DNA of 44,328 nucleotides from Clostridiales bacterium (lineage in GTDB: Bacteria; Bacillota; Clostridia; Lachnospirales; Lachnospiraceae): the NCBI GenBank assembly GCA_021202015.1, contig JAJQDV010000005.1, positions 1-44,328 on the forward strand, read 5' to 3'. The position numbers were made by a program, and so were the translations under genes. The notes beneath the pieces were generated by a model that searched no databases, was not told the origin of the DNA, and saw nothing but the letters and a program-made list of their open reading frames with translations. Shown here one piece after another: positions 7,959 through 15,188 of the stretch. Position 1 is the stretch's first letter, and each line of letters begins with the position of its first letter.

Positions 7959-7990
7959 ATGCAGTAAAGGGAACTTTCGTGCAGGGAAGA
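7959..7990 (+). promoter_or_regulatory. Second direct repeat, candidate LytTR binding site
   Basis: ATGCAGTAAAGG (7959-7970) and GTGCAGGGAAGA (7979-7990) are 20 bp apart, the same core and period as at 3723-3754; both sites also share TTCGTGCAG at the second half-site. It lies between the divergent LytTR regulator gene (minus) and the MocR-type gene (plus). It reads in the plus orientation, so it could serve autoregulation, the MocR promoter, or both. Confidence 0.6.
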
Positions 7991-8005
7991 ATAAATTTTA
8001 CGGAC

Positions 8006-8034
8006 TTGAATGAAAATTTGGTTTGTGTTACATT
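8006..8034 (+). promoter_or_regulatory. SigmaA-type promoter of the MocR-family gene
   Basis: TTGAAT (8006-8011), a 17-bp spacer and TACATT (8029-8034). The expected transcription start is around 8041, which coincides with the ATG of the downstream gene and suggests a leaderless or nearly leaderless mRNA. Confidence 0.6.
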
Positions 8035-8040
8035 TTAGGC

Positions 8041-9456
8041 ATGAAAGAATTCGCGATACATCTGGAACCGAATCAGAGAAAACCATTATATGAGCAGATA
8101 TATGAGGCGGTCCGGGACGGTATCCTGGAGGGGCGTATCCCCCGGGGAGAAAAGCTGCCGTCCACGCGGTTTGAGGCGGAGTTCCTTTCCTGCAGCAGGA
8201 GCACCGTGGAGCTGGCTTATGATCAGCTGCTCTCGGAGGGCTATATCCGCGCGGAACCGTACCGGGGATATTATGCCTGTGATGTCAGCGAGCTTTATCA
8301 CCTGGCGGGACAGAGTCAGAGTACGTATGTTTCGGCGTCAAAGCCGGAGGCGGATCTGCCGGAATACCGGGTTGATTTTTCTCCGAACGGTACGGAACTG
8401 TCACAGTTCCCGTTTTCCGCCATGGGCAGGATCATGAGGAATCTCATGCTCGATGAGGGGGAGTATATGCTGCAGAGCTCCGCGTCCTTCGGCGAGGAGG
8501 ATCTGCGCCGGGCGATCTGCGATTATCTCTTCCGATCGAGGAACGTGCAGTGCGTTCCGGATCAGATCGTCGTCGGCGCGGGCAACGAATACCTGCTGAT
8601 CGTGCTCGGGCAGATGCTCGGGACAGGACACACCGTTGCCATGGAATCCCCGACCTATCTGCGCGCTTATCAGACTTTTCGGAATATCGGTTACGACGTG
8701 AGGCCGGTCGACATGGACCGGAACGGCATGCGGGTGGATATGCTGGAGCAGATTTTCGCGGATATCGTGTATGTGATGCCGTCTCACCAGTTTCCCATGG
8801 GCACGGTCATGGCGATGAAGCGCCGGCTCGAACTGCTGCACTGGGCCGGGCAGCGCGGGGAACGCTATATTATCGAGGACGACTACGACAGTGAATTTCG
8901 CTATAAGGGGAAGCCCATTCCCGCCCTGCAGGGGCTGGACCGCTCCGGAAAGGTCCTCTATCTGGGAACATTTTCCAGGAGCATTGCGCCCTCTACGCGT
9001 GTCAGCTACCTGGTGCTGCCGCCGCGGCTGGCGGAACGATACCGCGAGCACTGCGGCTTTTATGCCTGCACGGTGCCGGTGATCATGCAGAAAACGATCT
9101 GTCATTTTATTCAGGAGGGATATTTCGAGAGGAATCTGAACCGGATGCGCGGCGTTTATAAGGCGAAGCATGATTTCATCCTGGGAGAGCTGCGGAAATG
9201 CGGCCGGATCCGGAAGATCTTCGGAGAAAATTCCGGCCTGCATCTGCTGGCGGAGATCGATACGCCGCTTTCGGAGGACGAGCTGGTCCGCCGGTGCGGT
9301 GAGGCGGGCGTGCGGGTGTACGGCCTGTCTGAGTATTTTTTGAGCCGCCCTTCCGGATTTCATCGTCCGGTGCTGCTGTTCGGGTACGGCGGGCTGACGG
9401 AGGATGAGATGAGGGAAGGGCTGGAATGCATTCGGGCTGTTTTACAGATCGAGTAG
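8041..9456 (+). CDS. MocR/PdxR-type GntR regulator with aminotransferase domain
   Basis: 471 residues from ATG 8041; the frame opens at a TTG at 8023 but that lies within the promoter. An N-terminal GntR winged helix (PLYEQIYEAVRDGILEGRI ... LPSTR ... LSEGYIRAEPYRGYYAC) is joined to a fold-type I aminotransferase domain. The PLP motifs visible are EDDYDSEFRYKGKPIPALQ and the Schiff-base lysine region, here GKVLYLGTFSRSIAPSTRVSY. In this last segment the position that is usually Lys (GTFSKxLxP) reads Arg (FSRSIAP), so PLP may bind without a normal internal aldimine. MocR proteins regulate vitamin B6, GABA, taurine or similar metabolism. No target gene is adjacent, so the effector is unknown. 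Confidence 0.88.
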   Translation: MKEFAIHLEPNQRKPLYEQIYEAVRDGILEGRIPRGEKLPSTRFEAEFLSCSRSTVELAYDQLLSEGYIRAEPYRGYYACDVSELYHLAGQSQSTYVSASKPEADLPEYRVDFSPNGTELSQFPFSAMGRIMRNLMLDEGEYMLQSSASFGEEDLRRAICDYLFRSRNVQCVPDQIVVGAGNEYLLIVLGQMLGTGHTVAMESPTYLRAYQTFRNIGYDVRPVDMDRNGMRVDMLEQIFADIVYVMPSHQFPMGTVMAMKRRLELLHWAGQRGERYIIEDDYDSEFRYKGKPIPALQGLDRSGKVLYLGTFSRSIAPSTRVSYLVLPPRLAERYREHCGFYACTVPVIMQKTICHFIQEGYFERNLNRMRGVYKAKHDFILGELRKCGRIRKIFGENSGLHLLAEIDTPLSEDELVRRCGEAGVRVYGLSEYFLSRPSGFHRPVLLFGYGGLTEDEMREGLECIRAVLQIE

Positions 9457-9539
9457 GAGGCGTTTTTTGCTGCGTACTCGCTGTTCGGGGCACGTGCAGC
9501 CAGGCTGTAAAATTTCCTTGCGCGCCCCTGTGCACATAA

Positions 9540-9581
9540 AAAATGAGCAGGCCACTCGGGATTGAGGAACCTGCTCATTTT
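9540..9581. terminator. Bidirectional terminator
   Basis: AAAATGAGCAGG (9540-9551) pairs perfectly with CCTGCTCATTTT (9570-9581). The minus-strand exit is followed by a run of T (CATTTTTTATG), making it the terminator of the ATP-grasp operon. It also lies 84 bp after the plus-strand MocR gene. Confidence 0.82.
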
Positions 9582-9591
9582 GCAGATACAT

Positions 9592-10785
9592 TTATTTGGT
9601 CTCTAATAAATCATGAAAATAAGCGTCCAGTTCCTCCTTTGTATCGAAGGTCGCCATGTAGATCTTGTTGCCCATGGCGTCGGACAGGGCGTCCGGGAGG
9701 CGGCTGTCCATCTTGATCCGGCTGCCGTATTTCTCGATGATTTCATCATGGGAGAGCACGTAATCCTTGTAGTCGCGCAGGCCGGCAAAGCCGCAGTAGT
9801 GGTTCCCGCCGATCTTCTCCTCCGTCCGGTCAAAGGCGACCATATCCGCCCAGATCTTGTAGACGTTCGTCTCGCGGGCGTGATTGATCATATCCGGCGT
9901 GAAGCCGCCGCAGGGACGCATATTGACCTCCAGCGCCATGACCGTTCCCTTTTTGCCGATCCCCTCGTGGTCGGAGAGGAGACGGAAAAACTCAAAGTGT
10001 ACGAAGCGGCTCCTGACGCCGAAGCTCTTTGCCGTATCGCGGCCCGCTTTCCGGATATCCTCCGCCAGCTCCTTCACGATATAGAACATGCAGTCGACGC
10101 CCTCGTTCACGCTGTCCATGATGGATACCGGCGTACAGTTGCCGGCCTCAAAGATCGGGCGGCCGTGGGAGTCGAAGATGGCGTCGTAGGAGTTGATCTC
10201 GGCGTTTATAAACTCCTCCATGATGTAGCTCTCCTCCGGATCCTTCTCCGAAAAGAAGGCCTCCAGCTCCGCGTCATTGTCAAGCTTATAGGTATGGGAA
10301 GCGCCCATGCCGTTGTCCGGTTTCACGATGACCGGATATCCGACCCCGGCGATGAAATCCCGGCATTTCTTTATCGTATCCACGAGATGGTAGCGCGCGA
10401 CCGGAATGTTCGCTTTTTCATAGTATTTTTTCATTCTGGATTTGTACTTGATGCGCGGCAGATCCCGCTCCTGAAAACCGGTTCTGATGTTGAAATCGGT
10501 GCGGAGCCTTGCGTCCTGTTCCAGCCAGTATTCATTGTTGGACTCGATAAAATCGATCCGTCCGTGTTTGAAGGTCAGAAACGCGACTGCGCGGTAGACC
10601 TCGTCATAGTTTTCCAGGCTGGCAACCTTATAGTACTCGTTCAGGCTGTCCTTCAGCTCCGGCAGGAGCTCGTCGTACGGCTGGTCGCCGATGCCGAGGA
10701 CGTTTACGCCGTCGATTTTCAGCTCCCGGCAGAACTGCCAGTAGTTTGTCGGGAAATTCGGGGAAATAAAAATTACATTTTTCAT
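9592..10785 (-). CDS. ATP-grasp domain carboxylate-amine (or similar) ligase
   Basis: 397 residues. It starts with a pre-ATP-grasp Rossmann-like region (MKNVIFISPNFPTNYWQFC). The ATP-grasp core shows YPVIVKPDNGMGASHTYKL (ATP-binding Lys and glycine-rich loop), YIMEEFINAEINSYDA (adenine-binding segment) and MALEVNMRPCGGFTPDMIN (metal-binding Glu/Asn). The family forms acyl-phosphates and joins a carboxylate to an amine, thiol or similar nucleophile. The substrate cannot be told from sequence. It is the last gene of a minus-strand trio with two esterases (43 bp after the first), hinting at a small-molecule assembly and hydrolysis pathway. Carbamoyl-phosphate-synthase-like names used for the family need not imply that activity. 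Confidence 0.85.
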   Translation of the reverse strand: MKNVIFISPNFPTNYWQFCRELKIDGVNVLGIGDQPYDELLPELKDSLNEYYKVASLENYDEVYRAVAFLTFKHGRIDFIESNNEYWLEQDARLRTDFNIRTGFQERDLPRIKYKSRMKKYYEKANIPVARYHLVDTIKKCRDFIAGVGYPVIVKPDNGMGASHTYKLDNDAELEAFFSEKDPEESYIMEEFINAEINSYDAIFDSHGRPIFEAGNCTPVSIMDSVNEGVDCMFYIVKELAEDIRKAGRDTAKSFGVRSRFVHFEFFRLLSDHEGIGKKGTVMALEVNMRPCGGFTPDMINHARETNVYKIWADMVAFDRTEEKIGGNHYCGFAGLRDYKDYVLSHDEIIEKYGSRIKMDSRLPDALSDAMGNKIYMATFDTKEELDAYFHDLLETK

Positions 10786-10827
10786 GACTTTTCTCTTTCT
10801 GTTATGTATTTATAAGTGAATTCTATA

Positions 10828-11583
10828 CTATTTATTAAGAATATAGGGCAAAAAGTAGACGACCTGCTTATACCACCAGTCCCAGTCGTGGTTGACGTCA
10901 TAGCCCCAGAGATCGACCCAGACCGGGATGCCCTTCCTCTCGAGAATCTCCTTTAAGCGGCGGGTGGTGTCCGGCTGTTCCCAGGCGCCCTGGCCGCAGC
11001 AGATGACGGCTTTTCGATTCCGGTAGAGCTCCATATAGGGGTGGTCTTCCGGCATGTTGCTCAGAGAATCGATGGGGGAGTTGGCGTATACCAGCTCATC
11101 CATATAATCGCCGAAACCGTACTGTGAGCTGTAGATCCCGCTGAGCGCCAGCAGCCCGTCAAACAGGTCGGGGCGGCGGAAATAGAGGTTCGCCGCGTGG
11201 GTCGCTCCGAGGCTGCAGCCGAAAGCGATGATTCCCTCGGACGGATCCGTCCCGCCGTTTCGCTCGGCGGCCATCGCGCGGATGAAAGGGACCATCTCAT
11301 CGGTGATATAGCGAATCCAGTCTTCGTGGCGGCGAATCCGACGGTAAGGATCGTCGTTTGAAGAGTAGGTCTCCTGATCGATCGTGTCAATGGAGAAAAC
11401 CATCGCCTTCCCGGATTCGATCCAGGGGCTCCAGTAGTCCGTCATGTGAAAATTCTCAAAATCAAAAAAGCGGCCGTCCTGGCAGGGAATGAACAGGACG
11501 GGGTGACCGGCGTGGCCGTATACCTTGCATTCCATGTCCCGGTTCAGCGCGGGACTGTAGTCTTTGAAATATTGTACTTCCAT
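10828..11583 (-). CDS. Alpha/beta-hydrolase esterase (middle gene of the trio)
   Basis: 251 residues from ATG 11583, chosen because AAAGGAG lies just upstream; the frame extends 6 codons further to 11601. The nucleophile elbow reads AFGCSLGATHAAN (Ser in GCSLGA) and a plausible catalytic His is in GYDVNHDWDWW near the C-terminus. No signal peptide is seen, so the enzyme is probably cytoplasmic. It belongs to the putative-esterase group related to Fes and feruloyl-esterase folds. Its stop codon is 43 bp from the ATP-grasp start, and its start is 17 bp after the stop of the upstream esterase, so the three genes are one operon. Confidence 0.82.
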   Translation of the reverse strand: MEVQYFKDYSPALNRDMECKVYGHAGHPVLFIPCQDGRFFDFENFHMTDYWSPWIESGKAMVFSIDTIDQETYSSNDDPYRRIRRHEDWIRYITDEMVPFIRAMAAERNGGTDPSEGIIAFGCSLGATHAANLYFRRPDLFDGLLALSGIYSSQYGFGDYMDELVYANSPIDSLSNMPEDHPYMELYRNRKAVICCGQGAWEQPDTTRRLKEILERKGIPVWVDLWGYDVNHDWDWWYKQVVYFLPYILNK

Positions 11584-11600
11584 AGAATCTCCTTTTATCA

Positions 11601-12377
11601 TTATGTGATATCAGTGATGCCGTACATGAGCGTGTTCATGAAAAACGGGATCTGCCGCTCCCAGCTGGCCTCGCAGTGCCTGCCGCCGGGAACTATGCGG
11701 GCATCCAGCAAGATCCCTTTCCCGAGCAGAAGAGCGGAGGTCTTTCCGAATGTTTTCCGCATACGCAGTCCCCTGCCCATCTCCTCCGAACCGTAATCCA
11801 TGTAGAGGATGGTGTCCGGCGCCGGGTCGGAAGCCTTTATCATCTCATCCGAGGCGGCGGGAGAGAGGAACAGCGAGGGGGACAGAGCCGCGGCCCTGGA
11901 AAAAACATCGTTGTAATGCAGCAGTGCAAATACGCTCATCAGTCCGCCCATCGAGCTCCCCGCGATAAACGTGTGCGCCCGATCCGGGATCGTGCGGTAA
12001 TGCGCGTCAATGAAGGGCTTGAAAGTGCCTGTCAGCCAGTCCATGGTGACGCTGCCTCTTCCCTCGATAAATCCGGTATGTTTTTCGGAAAAGTCATAGG
12101 GGGCATATTCGCTCAGCCTGCCGTGGTCGGGACTATGGCTGCACTCCACTGCGGCGATGATCAGATCCGTTCCCGTGGCCTCCATGAAATCATTCATCCC
12201 CCAGCTCTTGCCGAAGGAGGCGTCTTCGTCAAAAAAAACATTCTGTCCATCAAACATATACAGGACGGGGTAATGCCTGTCCCCGTCAAACGAATAAGAC
12301 TCCGGAAGGTACAGATAAGCGCGGCGCGGCGTGTCGCCGGTCAGCTCCGGAATCGTAATCTGCCATTTTTTAATCAT
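11601..12377 (-). CDS. Alpha/beta-hydrolase of the putative-esterase (Fes/IroE-like) family
   Basis: 258 residues. The architecture is typical of the family: an N-terminal strand region (ITIPELTGDTPRRAYLYLP), the YPVLYMFDGQNVFFDEDASFG motif, the Ser elbow FIAGSSMGGLMSVFAL, and a C-terminal His in GGRHCEASWERQIPFF. These enzymes hydrolyse esters such as siderophore esters, feruloyl esters or activated acyl groups. It has no signal peptide and is the first gene of the minus-strand trio, with GGAG upstream of ATG 12377. Two different esterases next to one ATP-grasp ligase suggest they act on a product or precursor of the ligase. Substrate unknown. Confidence 0.85.
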   Translation of the reverse strand: MIKKWQITIPELTGDTPRRAYLYLPESYSFDGDRHYPVLYMFDGQNVFFDEDASFGKSWGMNDFMEATGTDLIIAAVECSHSPDHGRLSEYAPYDFSEKHTGFIEGRGSVTMDWLTGTFKPFIDAHYRTIPDRAHTFIAGSSMGGLMSVFALLHYNDVFSRAAALSPSLFLSPAASDEMIKASDPAPDTILYMDYGSEEMGRGLRMRKTFGKTSALLLGKGILLDARIVPGGRHCEASWERQIPFFMNTLMYGITDIT

Positions 12378-12433
12378 GATTCACTCCGTATCACAAAAAC
12401 TCGCGTGTTCGTCCGGATTGCTTCTATTATTAT

Positions 12434-12458
12434 AGGAAACGACATTAAGTCGTTTCCT
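12434..12458. repeat. Perfect palindromic hairpin
   Basis: AGGAAACGAC (12434-12443) pairs with GTCGTTTCCT (12449-12458) around ATTAA. It is an upstream element for both flanking genes, not a terminator of either, so an operator or a structured repeat is possible. Confidence 0.6.
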
Positions 12459-12464
12459 TTGCGC

Positions 12465-12505
12465 CAGACGCAAGGCTGCGCAAGCAGCCATTCCTCATGC
12501 GTCTG
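12465..12505. repeat. Nested two-stem palindrome
   Basis: Outer arms CAGACGCA (12465-12472) and TGCGTCTG (12498-12505) enclose an inner perfect hairpin GGCTGC-GCAA-GCAGCC (12474-12489). The GNRA-like GCAA loop and nested arms suggest a structured RNA or REP-like element. Confidence 0.6.
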
Positions 12506-12516
12506 TGTGCATCCTT

Positions 12517-12553
12517 TATAGTGAATGACAAAATATTTTTGTCGTTCACTATA
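12517..12553. repeat. Dispersed inverted repeat, copy 1
   Basis: TATAGTGAATGACAAAA (12517-12533) pairs with TTTTGTCGTTCACTATA (12537-12553), one wobble mismatch. The right arm recurs almost exactly at 36457-36473, upstream of copA, with a matching left arm at 36439. Confidence 0.65.
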
Positions 12554-12635
12554 ATATACCACACGGCAGAATTTTTGGCAATTTGAACTGTAATTTTTCT
12601 GAAAGGCGGAAATTGAATCTCGAAAAGAAATGAAA

Positions 12636-12664
12636 TTGCAAACAATAGGAAAATATGCTAGTAT
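12636..12664 (+). promoter_or_regulatory. Promoter of the AAA-like/PD-(D/E)XK gene
   Basis: TTGCAA (12636-12641), a 17-bp spacer and TAGTAT (12659-12664). The transcription start should fall near 12671, which supports the GTG start at 12710 over the ATG at 12671. Confidence 0.6.
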
Positions 12665-12709
12665 CTAACCATGTGTGGATTGAAACAAATAAAAAGGGGG
12701 CAAGGAAAG

Positions 12710-14437
12710 GTGACTGATAAAAAGAAGCTGCCGATCGGAATCGAAGATTTTGAAAAACTGCGGCGAAATGATTTTTATTATGTTGATAAGACGGGGATGA
12801 TCCGCGACCTGCTGAACAGCTGGAGCGAAGTCAGCCTTTTTACCCGTCCCCGCCGTTTCGGCAAGAGCCTCAACATGAGTATGCTGAGATATTTCTTTGA
12901 AATCGGAGATCACAGGGAATTATTTGACGGTCTGGAGATTTCAGAGGAAACAGAACTTTGTGATGCTTATATGGGAAAGTTCCCGGTGATTTCCATTTCG
13001 CTGAAAAGTATTAACGCGCCGTCATTTTCGATCGCTTATGATACGGCGGTAAGAACCGTCAATGCGGAAGCGAGGAGGTTTCAATATCTTCTGAACAGCG
13101 AAAATCTGATCGAAGATGAAAAAGAAGAATATAAAAGCCTTCTGCAAAGTGACATGGACGCATCCTGCCTCTACAGCAGCCTGAGAGTGCTGACGGAGTT
13201 ATTGGAAAAGCACCATAAAAGCAAAGTTGTCATACTGATTGACGAGTACGACGTTCCGCTGGCCAAGGCGCATGAAAACGGCTATTATGACGACATGGTT
13301 TTCCTGATCCGCAACCTGCTGGAGCAGGCGTTAAAGACCAACCCGGGTCTTCAGTTTGCGGTGCTGTCGGGATGTATGAGGATATCCAGAGAAAGTATTT
13401 TTACCGGACTGAATAACGTGACGGTATTATCCGTTTCGAATGTCCGCTTTGATGAATATTTCGGATTTACAGACCGGGAAGTACGGGAATTGCTGGATGA
13501 TTACGGTTTGTCTGCCCATTATGATACGGTAAGAGAGTGGTATGACGGCTATCAGTTTGGGAATTCAGACGTCTATTGCCCGTGGGACGTAATAAACTAT
13601 TGCTATACGTTAATGGCAGACCCGGAGGCGCAGCCGGAAAATTACTGGATCAACACCAGCGGGAACGATGCCGTCCGGCGCTTTGTCCGGGAGTCGGACA
13701 ACAGCGGCAGTACAAAACGGGAGATTGAAAAATTACTGGCCGGAGAGACTATCGTAAAAGAAATACGCCAGGAGCTTACCTACCGGGATATGTACGCCTC
13801 CATAGAGAATATCTGGAGTGTCCTGTTTACAACGGGATACCTTACGCAGCGGGGGAAACCGGACGAGAACCGTTTTACCCTTGCTATTCCGAACCGCGAG
13901 ATACATTCCGTTTTTGCTACGCAGATTATGGAGCTTTTTCGCGAGAATGTTCGGAAAGACGGGGATCGTGTAATTCGGTTCTGTGAGGCTTTGAAAAACG
14001 GGGATGCGAAGAGCGTGGCGGAGCAGTTTGGCGCATTCCTGCGCGGGACGATCAGCATCCGGGACACCTTTGTGCGGAAGGAGCGGAAGGAAAATTTTTT
14101 TCACGGTATACTTTTGGGAATCCTTGCCGCAAAAGATTCCTGGATTGTTTCTTCAAATGAGGAATCGGGCGATGGTTACAGCGATATCCTGATCGAGATT
14201 GAGGAGGAAGGGATCGGCATCGTTCTGGAAATTAAGTATGCGGAGAACGGTGATTTTGAGGCTGCGTGCCGGGAGGCGCTGGATCAGATCGAAGATATGC
14301 ACTATGACGAGAAGCTGCGGGATGAAGGAATGGAAGATATCCTGAAATATGGGGTCGCGTGTTATAAGAAGCGGTGCCGGGTTGTAATGGAATCGGGACA
14401 GCAGAAAACTTTGCGCGGCACAGGCGGTTTCCCTTGA
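12710..14437 (+). CDS. AAA-ATPase-like and PD-(D/E)XK nuclease-like protein
   Basis: 575 residues from GTG 12710, which has AAGGGGGCAAGGA just upstream; an in-frame ATG at 12671 would sit at the transcription start. The N-terminus has the hallmarks of the AAA-ATPase-like family (LPIGIEDFEKLRRNDFYYVDKT, then TRPRRFGKSLNMSML as the Walker A-like P-loop, and VVILIDEYDVPL as Walker B). The C-terminus carries a PD-(D/E)XK-type fold: SDILIEIEEEGIGIVLEIKYAE gives the D...ExK signature. These proteins are common and often multi-copy in Bacteroides and Clostridia. Their role is not established; defence, mobile-element or DNA-processing roles have been suggested. It appears monocistronic. Confidence 0.85.
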   Translation: MTDKKKLPIGIEDFEKLRRNDFYYVDKTGMIRDLLNSWSEVSLFTRPRRFGKSLNMSMLRYFFEIGDHRELFDGLEISEETELCDAYMGKFPVISISLKSINAPSFSIAYDTAVRTVNAEARRFQYLLNSENLIEDEKEEYKSLLQSDMDASCLYSSLRVLTELLEKHHKSKVVILIDEYDVPLAKAHENGYYDDMVFLIRNLLEQALKTNPGLQFAVLSGCMRISRESIFTGLNNVTVLSVSNVRFDEYFGFTDREVRELLDDYGLSAHYDTVREWYDGYQFGNSDVYCPWDVINYCYTLMADPEAQPENYWINTSGNDAVRRFVRESDNSGSTKREIEKLLAGETIVKEIRQELTYRDMYASIENIWSVLFTTGYLTQRGKPDENRFTLAIPNREIHSVFATQIMELFRENVRKDGDRVIRFCEALKNGDAKSVAEQFGAFLRGTISIRDTFVRKERKENFFHGILLGILAAKDSWIVSSNEESGDGYSDILIEIEEEGIGIVLEIKYAENGDFEAACREALDQIEDMHYDEKLRDEGMEDILKYGVACYKKRCRVVMESGQQKTLRGTGGFP

Positions 14438-14461
14438 CAAAGAAATCAGATGTGCTAGAAT
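14434..14461 (+). promoter_or_regulatory. Strong promoter of ilvN
   Basis: TTGACA (14434-14439), a 16-bp spacer and TAGAAT (14456-14461). The -35 box overlaps the stop codon region of the preceding gene. The implied leader of about 130 nt before ilvN suggests post-initiation control. Confidence 0.7.
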
Positions 14462-14467
14462 ATGAAA

Positions 14468-14597
14468 AGTGTCCGAATGTCCGTCGGCTTGATGCCTGCG
14501 GGAGCGGAAACAGCCGTCGGTCCTTCACTTGAAATAAGGGCCGCCGCAATCCCATTGGTTTTCAATAATGGGTAGTTCACTCACGGGAGGAGATGCT
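14468..14597 (+). promoter_or_regulatory. Untranslated leader of ilvN
   Basis: About 130 nt with repeated GTCCG words (GTCCGAATGTCCG, CCGTCGG twice) and a small hairpin CCCATT/AATGGG (14551-14572) just before the ribosome binding site. The conserved T-box sequence AGGGTGG-ACCGCG is absent and I see no run of Leu/Val/Ile codons in a leader peptide. Its role is unclear. Confidence 0.35.
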
Positions 14598-15101
14598 GTG
14601 TTGAGAAGACAGGTACTTTCGCTTTTAGTTGAGAATACGCCGGGTGTCGTGAGCCATATTTCCGGCCTGTTCAGCCGCCGCGGATTTAATATTGACAGTT
14701 TTTCCGCGGGTGTGACGGCGGATCCCCGTTTTACACGCGTCACCGTTGTGGCCAGAGGGGACGAGCAGATCCTCGAGCAGATTCAGAAGCAGCTGGCGAA
14801 GCTGGAGGATGTGATCGATATCAAGGAGCTGAAGGCGGGAGATTCCGTCTGCCGCGAGCTAATTCTGGTCAAGCTCCGGGCGAAGGATTCGGACCGTCAG
14901 GCGATCCTTTCCGTGGCGAACATTTTTCGCGCGAAGATCGTGGATGTCAGCAGCGATTCCATGGTGATCGAGCTGACCGGCGATCAGAACAAACTGGACG
15001 CGTTTATCGATCTTGTCAGAGGTTATGACATTCTTGAGCTTGCGAGGACCGGCGAGACGGGACTCAGCAGGGGCGACAAGGATGTCAGAATTATTGAGTG
15101 A
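14598..15101 (+). CDS. ilvN: Acetolactate synthase regulatory (small) subunit
   Basis: About 167 residues. The small subunit binds valine or other branched-chain amino acids and stimulates the catalytic IlvB subunit in isoleucine/valine synthesis. It opens with LRRQVLSLLVENTPGVVSHISGLFSRRGFNIDS, the canonical ACT-domain start, and has a second ACT-like C-terminal half (DRQAILSVANIFRAKIVDVS ... MVIELTGDQNKLDAFIDLV). GTG 14598 is chosen: GGAGG at 14586-14590 sits 7 bases upstream; TTG 14601 is an alternative, and ATG 14568 precedes the ribosome binding site. No catalytic ilvB adjoins it, so that subunit must be elsewhere. ilvC follows after 87 bp. Confidence 0.9.
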   Translation: MLRRQVLSLLVENTPGVVSHISGLFSRRGFNIDSFSAGVTADPRFTRVTVVARGDEQILEQIQKQLAKLEDVIDIKELKAGDSVCRELILVKLRAKDSDRQAILSVANIFRAKIVDVSSDSMVIELTGDQNKLDAFIDLVRGYDILELARTGETGLSRGDKDVRIIE

Positions 15102-15188
15102 TACAAGGGACAAAGGGTCAGAGATCGAATGTCTGTCCCCCTTTTGTCTCCTTCATCATAGAATAATATTTAATATGGAGGATAAGTC

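Larger units (their letters stand above)
12378..12709. other. Hairpin-rich divergent intergenic region
   Basis: Between the divergent esterase operon and the AAA-like gene. It contains three consecutive hairpins (12434-12458, 12465-12505, 12517-12553) and then an AT-rich stretch with the promoter at 12636-12664. I see no open reading frame with a ribosome binding site. Confidence 0.7.

Noticed and set aside
14438-14597. T-box or BCAA leader peptide upstream of ilvN
   Set aside because: The conserved AGGGTGG-ACCGCG antiterminator and a terminator-T-run pair are absent, and no Leu/Val/Ile codon run is visible.
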